Both the position numbers and the translations under genes were made by a program. A stretch of 64,000 bases of DNA from contig NZ_JOFS01000006.1 of assembly GCF_000719285.1 (NCBI RefSeq), forward strand, positions 62,001 through 126,000, read 5' to 3'. Of the stretch, positions 22,734-31,032 are shown piece by piece. Position 1 is the first letter of the stretch. Each line of letters starts with the position of its first letter. The notes beneath the pieces are model-generated. The model made no database searches, had not been told where the DNA came from, and saw nothing but the letters and a program-made list of their open reading frames with translations. The stretch is from Streptomyces bicolor (GTDB lineage: Bacteria > Actinomycetota > Actinomycetes > Streptomycetales > Streptomycetaceae).

Positions 22734-24967
22734 TCCCAGACGTCGGGGTTGAGGCGGGACTCCACGAAGTGGTCGGTGACGTACCCGGTGATGTCCTTGC
22801 CGAGGGCGGGGTCGTAGTAGGTGAGGCGGGCCCAGACGTCAGTCGTCTTCGACTCGTACGTGATCTCCTGGCCCTTCGTGTTGCAGTGGACCGTGACCTC
22901 GGGGTTCTGCCCGCTGGGGATGGCCCCTGCCCGGGCGCCCTGCGTGCTGTGGGGCAGCGTACGGATCCCGAGATCGCGCCCGTCGGGCCTGTTGTGCACG
23001 ATGTTCATCCGCTGAGCGGGCGGGCGCAGGTCGATCCACCCGGACGCCGCCGCACCCGCTCCGGCGGCGTTGCCCGCCATCACCGCCACACTGCTGATCC
23101 TGCCGTTCGGCAGGTTCGCGTAACTGTGACTGAGCCCCGTGGCCTCCGCCGTCCCGCCGGGCCCGTTGATCGTGTACGTCACCGAGCCGTCGGCGCCCTG
23201 TGGCGGCTGCCAGGTCACCGTGCCGCCGTGCCCGCCCTGGGCGGGAGTGAAGGTGAGCTCCCGTGGTGCCCCCGGTGCGACGCACGGGCGCGCGAACGCC
23301 GAGGGCGCGGACTCCTTGCTCGGCTTCCCCACGCCGTACTCCGCGACCACGGTGAAGCTGTACTGCTCCTCGCACGACCCGCCCCTGACCTCGAAGGTGA
23401 ACGGGCCGTCGGAGCCGATCTCCTCCGGGGTGACGGTCTGGTCCGGCGCCGCCCCCTTGAGGACATAGCGTCGCGGAGTCGCCCCCAACGCCTCGGCGAA
23501 GGTGATGCGGATGGCGCCCGACCGCGACTCGGCCTGCGGTGATCCCGGGGCCCCGGGTTCGGGTTCCGGCTGCGTCGGCCTGGGCCCGGACGTCTCTCCG
23601 GAAGCACCGTCGGACGGGTCGCCGGAAGCACCGCCGGAGGGGGCACCCGGCCCTGGAGCCGTCCCACCCGGGGATGCCCCCTGCTGCTGAACCCAGGTGG
23701 CGGGGGCGCCCGTCGGCACGCTGTCCTCGACCGGCCCGTCCCCGGGCCCGCGCGCGGAGGGCGCATCCGCCCCGTACTTGCCGATGTGCCTGACCTCGCC
23801 GTCGGCGTCGATCACCGCGGCTGCGGCACCGTCCTGGTCGTTCACCCACAACAGGCCGTCGCGCACGAAGAGTTCGAGCTCACCCGCCCCGTCGGTGACC
23901 GGCACCGGTTCGGCGGGAGCGGAGAGGGAGGTGTCGTACACCAGCAGCCTGCCGGTGGACTCGTCGGGTATGTGGACCCGCTTGCCGAGCGGTTGGGGTG
24001 CTCCCAGATCGTGGCCTTCCACCGGCATGCGGGCGTGTGTGGTGCCCCTGCTGCGGACGTCCACGACCACCAGATCCCCGCTGCCGGCGGCCAGCACCGG
24101 CACCGCGGAGCCGTCCGTGCCCGCCGGCACCAGGACGTCGGCCGGGTCGGCCCCGGCGATCGCCTCGCCGAGGTCGAACGTGCCCTGCACGCCCCCGACC
24201 GTCAGCACCTTCATCGCGGCGGCGGTCCTGTCGGTCACCACGGGGCGGCCGCCGGCCAGGGTCAGCGTCAGGTCGTGGCCCGCTTCGGCGACTTTCACCG
24301 CAGTGCTCTTGCGCCCCTCGACGAACGGCACCACGGTTCCCTCGTCCGGCAGCGGCACCCACAGCGTGCCGTCCCCGTCCACCACTGCGGCTCCCGGCCT
24401 GCCGCCCAGTTCCACGGGCGGTCCCTCGGGCGTCGTCAGCGCCGGATCGATCCGCTGGACGGTGCCCTGCGCGGGGTCCACGACATACGCATACGCGCCG
24501 CCGGAGACGAGTTGCAGTCCCGCCGCGCCGTAGTCGGCCGACTGCTCGGCGGTCAGCTGGGCGGCGTCGATCCGCACCACGCGGCCCGTCCGCTCATCCA
24601 GCACCAGAGTGGTGTCGCCGTCCCGCGCGACGGAGACCGGGTGGCCCGCCATCCCGGCCGGCAGAACCACCTTGCCGTCCACAGCACCGGTCAGACCGTG
24701 GGCGTGGGCGACCTCGCCCTTCTCGCTGCTCACCAGCCAGGCACCGATGTCGGCGAGCCTGGGCCGGGTGCCGGACGCGCCGGCTCCGACGGCGAGCGAG
24801 GTGCCGATGAGCGCGCCGACCGCGCCGACGGCGATGTAGCCGGTGACGCGGTTGCCGGTCGGCCGCAGCCGTGCCCAGGCGGCCGTGGCCAGTGCCGCAC
24901 AACGTAATCGGAGATCCGGCCGCTTGGCGGCCACCGTCGCGGTCGTCCCGTGCTCCCCCGGCATCAC
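22724..24967 (-). CDS. Membrane-anchored FN3-domain protein with TTA codon
   Basis: A 747-residue protein and first gene of the MoxR operon. A TM helix (residues 40-62) anchors it. Residues 75-390 form a beta-propeller-like region, then a Gly/Pro/Ser-rich linker, two fibronectin type III-like domains (about 470-655), and a C-terminal SH3-like segment rich in Trp/Tyr (YESKTTDVWARLTYYD) that could bind peptidoglycan. Codon 21 is TTA (24905-24907), so translation should depend on bldA tRNA. Together with MoxR, DUF58 and the pseudo-transglutaminase it probably forms an envelope assembly expressed late in growth. It starts with two Met codons. Confidence 0.8.
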   Translation of the reverse strand: MMPGEHGTTATVAAKRPDLRLRCAALATAAWARLRPTGNRVTGYIAVGAVGALIGTSLAVGAGASGTRPRLADIGAWLVSSEKGEVAHAHGLTGAVDGKVVLPAGMAGHPVSVARDGDTTLVLDERTGRVVRIDAAQLTAEQSADYGAAGLQLVSGGAYAYVVDPAQGTVQRIDPALTTPEGPPVELGGRPGAAVVDGDGTLWVPLPDEGTVVPFVEGRKSTAVKVAEAGHDLTLTLAGGRPVVTDRTAAAMKVLTVGGVQGTFDLGEAIAGADPADVLVPAGTDGSAVPVLAAGSGDLVVVDVRSRGTTHARMPVEGHDLGAPQPLGKRVHIPDESTGRLLVYDTSLSAPAEPVPVTDGAGELELFVRDGLLWVNDQDGAAAAVIDADGEVRHIGKYGADAPSARGPGDGPVEDSVPTGAPATWVQQQGASPGGTAPGPGAPSGGASGDPSDGASGETSGPRPTQPEPEPGAPGSPQAESRSGAIRITFAEALGATPRRYVLKGAAPDQTVTPEEIGSDGPFTFEVRGGSCEEQYSFTVVAEYGVGKPSKESAPSAFARPCVAPGAPRELTFTPAQGGHGGTVTWQPPQGADGSVTYTINGPGGTAEATGLSHSYANLPNGRISSVAVMAGNAAGAGAAASGWIDLRPPAQRMNIVHNRPDGRDLGIRTLPHSTQGARAGAIPSGQNPEVTVHCNTKGQEITYESKTTDVWARLTYYDPALGKDITGYVTDHFVESRLNPDVWECE

Positions 24968-25158
24968 TCGCCCCCCTCGAGACGCACAACTGCTCCCGAA
25001 AGTCAGGGTAGTTGAGGCGATTGTCGAGAGGAATGAGGAAAATGGCCGTCAGTGGGAAGGCGGGCGCCGCGGACCCGACCTCCGACAGCCGCCCACCCCG
25101 TCTCATAACCTCGTGCGGGAGACGTCGGATTCCAGGTGTCCACTCAGAGGAGGCAACG

Positions 25159-25995
25159 GTGCTCGGAAGGGGCACGCGGCTACTCGCGAGCGCCGTGGTC
25201 GTGGCCTTCATGGTGCTCGTCGGCCCCAGTGCACCGAGCGGTGGGCTCTTCGCCAGGTCCGTGCCCGTCGAGGCCGTCAGGGACGTCGTACCGAACCGGG
25301 TCATGACATGGAACATCTGCAACCCCTGCGAGACGAGCAACGTCGACCGGGCAGCGGAGATCGCCACCTATGCGCCGCAGGTCATCGGTCTGCAAGAAGC
25401 GTGCGTGCGTGACGTCGAGAGGATCCGGGACTACCTGGAGAACCTGCACGGGCTGGTCTACCACGTCGAGTACGGGACGGTGCTGAGGAGTTGGGGCCGC
25501 TGCGGAGGAGTGCCGTGGAGTCCGGGGGCCTTCGGTCAGGCGATCCTCTCGGCGGCGCCGATGACGGACCGCGTCACCGCGGAGTACCCAGACGGAGGAT
25601 CCGAGGACCGTGGGTACATGGCGGTCACCACCCTCGTGGGCGGCCAGTCCGTCCGGGTCTTCAACACGCACCTCGCCCACCGACGTCAAGAAGCGGTCCG
25701 GGCGCACCAGATCGGCGTGCTCGCCGCGCAGGTCGCCCGGCACGACCGCGCGATGGTCCTCGGCGACTTCAACGCCGTGCCGGACTCCCCCGAACTTAGC
25801 GGGATGTGGACACTGGCCGCGGACACGGACCCCCAGTGCCGTCCCTCGTCCACCGGCACCTGCGAGGTGACCACCGACTGGCAGAGCAAGTTCGACTATG
25901 TCTTCCTGCGCGGCATGGCCCCCCTCGAGCACCGTGTGCATCCGAGCCCGTACTCCGACCACCACCTGCTCCGCACCGACCTGGACCTGACCTGA
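25159..25995 (+). CDS. Secreted endonuclease/exonuclease/phosphatase-family protein
   Basis: A 278-residue exported enzyme of the EEP (DNase I-like) fold. A signal peptide (LLASAVVVAFMVLVGPSAP) is followed by the conserved metal and catalytic motifs: VMTWNIC, IGLQEA, VFNTHLAH, VLGDFNAVPDS, and YSDHHLLRTDL with the general-base His. It hydrolyses phosphodiesters, either nucleic acid or phospholipid head groups. GTG at 25159 with GAGGAGG six bases upstream is the chosen start; the frame is open to 25012 but the signal peptide begins at 25159. It is transcribed divergently from the FN3 operon. Confidence 0.82.
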   Translation: MLGRGTRLLASAVVVAFMVLVGPSAPSGGLFARSVPVEAVRDVVPNRVMTWNICNPCETSNVDRAAEIATYAPQVIGLQEACVRDVERIRDYLENLHGLVYHVEYGTVLRSWGRCGGVPWSPGAFGQAILSAAPMTDRVTAEYPDGGSEDRGYMAVTTLVGGQSVRVFNTHLAHRRQEAVRAHQIGVLAAQVARHDRAMVLGDFNAVPDSPELSGMWTLAADTDPQCRPSSTGTCEVTTDWQSKFDYVFLRGMAPLEHRVHPSPYSDHHLLRTDLDLT

Positions 25996-26089
25996 CCTGA
26001 GAGGGCAGCCCGGCCGGCTCGGGACCGGTCCCGTGGGGCCGCCCCCATGCTGGGCGCCGTTGGCGGGTGGACAGCGGTCGGAGGAACCC

Positions 26090-28063
26090 ATGGCTCGGTC
26101 GGACGTGCCGACGTGGCTCACGGACGCCCTGGACCGGGAGCTGTACCGGCACAACGCGTTCAGGATCAGCGGGCTGACGGTCACGGCGACGCCGCGCGAG
26201 GTGCGGCGCCGGATCTCCGAGGCCCGCGCGGCCGAGGCGCTGGGGGCCGAGCGGACCGGGGGCCCGGCGGCGGGCGAGTCGCGGTGGTTGCCGCCGGACC
26301 CGGTGCCCGACCACATCGCCGTACGGGAGGCACTGCGGCGGCTGGAGGATCCGGTACGGCGGGTGGTGGACGAGTTCTTCTGGTTCTGGCCGCTGCCGGA
26401 GAGCGACGGGACGGACTTGGCGCAGGCTCGGGAGGCGTGGGCGCGGCTGGCCGGTTCCCGTGACGCGGACGCCGGCGCCCCGGGCGCCCGCAGCATCGCC
26501 GTACACAATCTCGCCGTCCTCCACCACGCCGAGGCGCTGGAGGCGAAGGCGTTCTACGGAGCCGGCACGCGCCGGACGCTGTGGGAGCGGGCCTACCGGT
26601 ACTGGCGGCTGGTGCTGGACGACGACGGCTGCTGGCATTGGCTGGACGAGCGCATCCGCGTACTCGACGACCCCCGGCTGCGCGTGGTGGACGGCACCGT
26701 CCTGCGGGAGGCCCTGCCCGCGGTGCTGCTGGACCTGCACGCGCAGCTCGCGGTGGACGCGGCCCGGCGCAAGGACGGCGAGGACGTCGCCCTGCAGCAC
26801 GTGTCGCTGATGTGGGGCTTCACGGTGAACGACGGCCTGGCGGACACCAGGGTCGTGAACGACGCCACGGTGGACGCCGCCCTCCGCCGCGTCACCGCGC
26901 CCCTCGCCGCCGCCGTCCGGCAGCGGACGGAGGCCATACCCGGCGCCGGCGCGGATCCGGCGACGCTGGACCGGGCCGCCGACTCCCTGCTGGCGGACAC
27001 GCGCGCCGACGTCCGGGTGCTGCGGACCGTACTGGGCATGGAGCATCCCGTGCCGGCCGACGCGGCCGACGAGGTGGCGACCGCGGTCAACGCCTGCGCG
27101 GTGGCCTGCGCGAACGCGTTGTCCAAGGACCCTTCCACGGCCCGCGACCCCCGCGTCAGCAGGGCCGCCGCGCACCTGCGGTCGGCGCGCGTGCTCGCCA
27201 CGAGCGGGCAGGTGCGCAACCTGGTCGAGCAGAACCTCGCCGTGCTGCTGAGCAACGACATCCTCCTGGACTGCAAGGAGGCCGTGGAGCGCGGTGAGCG
27301 GTCACCGCGGGGCGGGGCGGAGCGGGCGTCCCGGCTGCTGGACACCGTCGAGCCACGCCTGCGCGAGCTGCGGGAGCTGCGCCCGCACGCCCCCGAGACC
27401 GACCAGGTCCGCGACGCGGTCGCCATGGCGGCCTGCCGGCTGTACACCGAGTACGTCAACACCACCCGCGACATCGACAAGGCCCTCGCGGGCTACCGCA
27501 GGGTGCTGCCGCACGCGGTGGCCGAGGAGGCCCGGTCGGTGATCCGGCAGAACATCGACACGCTCACCCGGGCGGCGGCGGCCCGATCCCCGTACGACAC
27601 GGCACCGACGGTCGCCGGCACCCCGGGCCAGTGCTTCCGCTGCGGCCGGTCCGTGGGTCCGTCCGAGGTGGTGACCGTCGCACCGGACCGCCTCTCGGGC
27701 CCGGGCAGCATCGGGATCCCCTGCTGCGCCTCTTGCCGGCCCGACGCCCGGGCGCTGCTGACCCGGGCCGGGTTCTCACCGGACCCGTACCCGCCGGCAA
27801 CGACCGGGTACGGGTCGCGCGCCGCGTACCGCCGGCCCGTCACACACCGCGGGCCGTCCGCACGGTCGGGCGGGGACGAGGGATGGCTCGGCAGGCGCCC
27901 CGGGATCGTTCTCGCGCTGACAACGGTGGCCTTGTTCGTCGCCTCTGTGATCGCGGGCGGCCGCGAGACCACCGCCGGGACATGGCTCGCCATCGGCTCC
28001 GTCGTGATGGGCGGGTTCGTCATGGTGTCCGGCCTCATCGACCTATGGCACAGGGAGAAGTGA
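26090..28063 (+). CDS. Membrane-anchored J-domain-like protein of a divergent chaperone operon
   Basis: A 657-residue protein. The first 100 residues look like a degenerate J-domain: RHNAFRISGLTVTATPREV, an Arg/Glu-rich helix, then a loop and ALRRLEDPVRRVVDEFFWFW, but no HPD tripeptide is present. The middle is Ala-rich helical, residues 515-550 carry two zinc-ribbon-like Cys pairs (CFRCG, CCASC), and two TM helices end the protein (LALTTVALFVASVIAGG; LAIGSVVMGGFVMVSGLIDL). GGAGGAA precedes the ATG at 26090. Four bases separate it from the GrpE-like gene, and the Hsp70 gene follows, so it is probably the membrane-bound co-chaperone of that Hsp70. The J-like reading is an inference. Confidence 0.6.
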   Translation: MARSDVPTWLTDALDRELYRHNAFRISGLTVTATPREVRRRISEARAAEALGAERTGGPAAGESRWLPPDPVPDHIAVREALRRLEDPVRRVVDEFFWFWPLPESDGTDLAQAREAWARLAGSRDADAGAPGARSIAVHNLAVLHHAEALEAKAFYGAGTRRTLWERAYRYWRLVLDDDGCWHWLDERIRVLDDPRLRVVDGTVLREALPAVLLDLHAQLAVDAARRKDGEDVALQHVSLMWGFTVNDGLADTRVVNDATVDAALRRVTAPLAAAVRQRTEAIPGAGADPATLDRAADSLLADTRADVRVLRTVLGMEHPVPADAADEVATAVNACAVACANALSKDPSTARDPRVSRAAAHLRSARVLATSGQVRNLVEQNLAVLLSNDILLDCKEAVERGERSPRGGAERASRLLDTVEPRLRELRELRPHAPETDQVRDAVAMAACRLYTEYVNTTRDIDKALAGYRRVLPHAVAEEARSVIRQNIDTLTRAAAARSPYDTAPTVAGTPGQCFRCGRSVGPSEVVTVAPDRLSGPGSIGIPCCASCRPDARALLTRAGFSPDPYPPATTGYGSRAAYRRPVTHRGPSARSGGDEGWLGRRPGIVLALTTVALFVASVIAGGRETTAGTWLAIGSVVMGGFVMVSGLIDLWHREK

Positions 28064-28067
28064 TCCG

Positions 28068-28496
28068 ATGTCGTCCACCCCACCCGGCGCCGGGACCCCT
28101 ACCCCCGCTCCCACCAACGCGCCCCCGCCCCTCACCGCCCCCGTCGCCCTGGAGGCCGGCGCCGTCGTCGAGCTCGCCACGGCCGTGTGGCGGCTGTGCA
28201 ACAAGGTCGAGGCGGCCGACGGCACCACCGCCGGAGTGCGCCGCCACCTGGAGGCCGTCGTCGACGCCCTGGTGGAGAGCGGCGTGCAGACCCGCTCGTA
28301 CGAGGGCACCGTCTTCGACCCCGGGCTGCGGATGCGGGTCCTGGCCTACCAGCCCATGCCCGGCCTGGAACGCGACGAGGTCGTGGAGACCGTCCGGCCT
28401 GCCGTGTACCTGCGCGGCACGCCCCTCGCGCTCGGCGAGGTCATCGTGGGCACGCAGCAGGAGGAGTCCGACGCGACCGGGGGAGCCGCACAGTGA
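28068..28496 (+). CDS. GrpE-like nucleotide exchange factor
   Basis: A 142-residue protein. After a Pro/Thr-rich N-terminus comes a helix (ELATAVWRLCNKVE, HLEAVVDALVESGVQ) and a C-terminal beta portion resembling the GrpE head: FDPGLRMRVLAYQPMPG, then VVETVRPAVYLRGTPLALGEVIVGT, where GrpE has a similar pattern ending in V(V/I)VG. The helical stalk is shorter than in housekeeping GrpE. It sits between the J-like and Hsp70 genes and its stop overlaps the Hsp70 GTG start (GTGA), supporting a nucleotide-exchange role for that Hsp70. Confidence 0.65.
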   Translation: MSSTPPGAGTPTPAPTNAPPPLTAPVALEAGAVVELATAVWRLCNKVEAADGTTAGVRRHLEAVVDALVESGVQTRSYEGTVFDPGLRMRVLAYQPMPGLERDEVVETVRPAVYLRGTPLALGEVIVGTQQEESDATGGAAQ

Positions 28497-30988
28497 GCAG
28501 GAGCACCATCGACATCGGGATCGACCTCGGCACCACCAACAGCGCCGTCGCCGTACTGCGCGGCGTCCACACCGAGGTGATCAAGAACAACGACGGCGAC
28601 GAGACCACCCCGTCGGCGCTCTGGATCGACCGCCGCGACCGGCTCTTCGTCGGCCGGCCGGCCCGGGACCGGTACGAGCGCGACCCGGACAACACCTGCG
28701 CCGAGTTCAAACTGCGCATGGGCACGGCCGGCCAGGACAAGCACTTCCCCGCAGCCGGCCGCACCATGACACCCGAGCAGATGTCCGCCGAGGTGCTCTC
28801 CGCGCTGCGGGCCGACGTCGCGGCCCGGCTGGAGGAGGAGATCCGCGCGGCGGTGATCACCGTACCGGCCGCGTTCGACCTGAACGCCTGCGACGCCACC
28901 CGGCGCGCGGCGGGCCTCGCGGGACTGGAGTTCACCCGGCTGCTGCAGGAGCCCACGGCGGCCGCCCACGCGTACGGCTTCCAGGCCACCGACGAGAACG
29001 CGATGTGGCTGGTCTACGACTTCGGCGGCGGCACGTTCGACGCGGCCGTGATCCGGCTGCGGGACGGGGAGTTCTCCGTCGTCGGCCACTGCGGCGACAA
29101 CTTCCTCGGCGGAAAGCTCGTCGACTGGCGGATCGTGGAGGAGCTGCTGATCCCGGCCGCCGTCCGCCAGGTGCCGCAGCTGGCCGGCCTCGCCCGCGGC
29201 AACCCGCGGTGGCGGGCGGCCGTGGCCGCGCTGAAGCACGCCGCCGAGACCGCGAAGATCCGGCTGTCCCGCTCGCACACCGCCGATGTCGACGTCGAAC
29301 TCGTCGACGACAGCGGCAGCCGGTACGAGTTCTTCCACGAGCTGCGCCGCTCCGACGTGGAACGGCTCGCCGAGCCCTTCGTCACCCGGTCCGTCAACCT
29401 GTGCCGCCAGGCGCTCGGCGAACTCGGCGCGCAGCCCGGCGACATCGAAAAGGTGATCATGGTCGGCGGCCAGACCGCCATGCCCTTCCTGCGTGAGTGC
29501 CTGGCCGACCCGCGCCACGGCCTCGGCATCCCGCTGGACTTCGGGCACGACCCGATGACCGTCGTGGCCCGCGGCGCCGCGATCTTCGCCGGTGCCCAGC
29601 CGCTGCCCGACGACTGGACCGCGCCCGCCCCGGAGCCGGGTGCCTTCACGCTGCGCTGCGAGTACCCGCGGGTCAGCCCCGACCTGGACCCGGTCGTGGT
29701 CGGCCGGGTGACCGCCGCCGACGGTACGGCCGCCTCGGGAATGTCCGTGGAACTGCTCAACGAGGCCTCGGATCCGCCCTGGCGCAGCGGCCGCATCGCC
29801 CTGTCCGCGCGCGGCGAGTTCACCGCCTCCCTGCGCGCGGAACCAGGCCGGCGCAACACGTTCACCGTCGTCCTGACGGACGCCACCGGGACCCGGCAGC
29901 GCCTCACCCCCGACCTGCTCACCTACACCGTCGGCGCCGTGGAGACCGAGCCCATGCTCACCCACGCCCTCGGCGTCGGCCTCAGCGACAACCAGGTGCG
30001 CCCGCTCGTCGAACGCGGCGCACGGCTGCCGGTACGGCGCACCGCACCGCTGCGCACCACCGTCACCGTCGAGCGGGGTGCGAGCGGCGGGCTGATCCGC
30101 ATCCCCGTCCTGGAGGGCGAACGCGCCCGCGCCGACCGCAACCGCACCATCGGCCGCATCGAGGTCGGCGCCGACCGGGTGAGCCGGACCGTGCCGGCCG
30201 GCAGCGAGGTACGGCTCACCGTGGAGATCGACGCCTCCCGGCTGGTGAAGGTCAGCGCCTTCGTGCCGCTGCTGGACGAGGCGTTCGAGACCACCGTCGA
30301 CCTGGTGGGCGAACCCGCCGTCGACCACGCCGAACTGCTCCTGGACGTGGACGCGGAGCGGGCCAGGCTCGCCGAACTGCGCACCCGCTGCGGCAGCTTG
30401 GGCAGCCCGGTCGCCGACCTGCTCCTGCAGCGCGTGGCCGACGAGGACCTGCTCGGCGAGCTGGACCGGGCGGTGGAGGCGGCCCGGCACGCCCCCGACG
30501 AGGCGGCCCGCGCCGCCAAGTGCCTGCTCGACCTGCGGCTCGCCCTGGACGCCGTGGAGGACGAACTGACCTGGCCCGAACTGGTCCGCCAGGCCGAGTC
30601 GTTGCTGACCGAGGTCCGCGACCTGGTCGCCGCGCACGGCAGCCCCTCCGACCGGGAGGACCTGCCGATCCTCGAGCGCGACATCGCCGACGCCGTGGAG
30701 TCCCGCGACGCCGACCTGCTGCGCCGCCGCACCGAGCGACTGCGCGAGCACGCCTCGCGCGTCCTGGACCGCGCCGGGGTGCTGCAGCCGCTGATCTTCG
30801 ACAACCTCGCCCGCTACCGCGACCGGATGCGCCACCCGGCCAGGGCCGACCGCCTGATCCGCGACGGCGAACGCGCCCGGGACGCGGGCGAGCAGGAACG
30901 ACTGCGCTCCATCAACATCGAGCTGCAGTCCCTGCTGCCCGAGCCCCCGCCGCCGCCGGACCTGGCGAGCACGGTGCGGGTCGGCTGA
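28493..30988 (+). CDS. Divergent Hsp70-family protein with an inserted domain
   Basis: An 831-residue Hsp70 relative, longer than DnaK (about 620). The ATPase domain is well preserved: IGIDLGTTNSAVAVL (phosphate 1), VYDFGGGTFDAAVI near residue 175 (phosphate 2) and VIMVGGQTAMPFL near residue 323 (adenosine). Residues about 385-490 are an extra beta-rich, Ig-like segment not found in DnaK. The substrate-binding beta domain follows (ALGVGLSDNQVRPLV; IPVLEGERARAD) and then a long helical lid ending in a Pro-rich tail. GTG start overlaps the GrpE-like stop. It is most likely a specialised chaperone working with the two upstream partners. Confidence 0.85.
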   Translation: MSRSTIDIGIDLGTTNSAVAVLRGVHTEVIKNNDGDETTPSALWIDRRDRLFVGRPARDRYERDPDNTCAEFKLRMGTAGQDKHFPAAGRTMTPEQMSAEVLSALRADVAARLEEEIRAAVITVPAAFDLNACDATRRAAGLAGLEFTRLLQEPTAAAHAYGFQATDENAMWLVYDFGGGTFDAAVIRLRDGEFSVVGHCGDNFLGGKLVDWRIVEELLIPAAVRQVPQLAGLARGNPRWRAAVAALKHAAETAKIRLSRSHTADVDVELVDDSGSRYEFFHELRRSDVERLAEPFVTRSVNLCRQALGELGAQPGDIEKVIMVGGQTAMPFLRECLADPRHGLGIPLDFGHDPMTVVARGAAIFAGAQPLPDDWTAPAPEPGAFTLRCEYPRVSPDLDPVVVGRVTAADGTAASGMSVELLNEASDPPWRSGRIALSARGEFTASLRAEPGRRNTFTVVLTDATGTRQRLTPDLLTYTVGAVETEPMLTHALGVGLSDNQVRPLVERGARLPVRRTAPLRTTVTVERGASGGLIRIPVLEGERARADRNRTIGRIEVGADRVSRTVPAGSEVRLTVEIDASRLVKVSAFVPLLDEAFETTVDLVGEPAVDHAELLLDVDAERARLAELRTRCGSLGSPVADLLLQRVADEDLLGELDRAVEAARHAPDEAARAAKCLLDLRLALDAVEDELTWPELVRQAESLLTEVRDLVAAHGSPSDREDLPILERDIADAVESRDADLLRRRTERLREHASRVLDRAGVLQPLIFDNLARYRDRMRHPARADRLIRDGERARDAGEQERLRSINIELQSLLPEPPPPPDLASTVRVG

Positions 30989-31032
30989 GCGAGCCGGCTG
31001 AGCGGTCCGGCGTACGCGTGCCCGCCGGGCGC

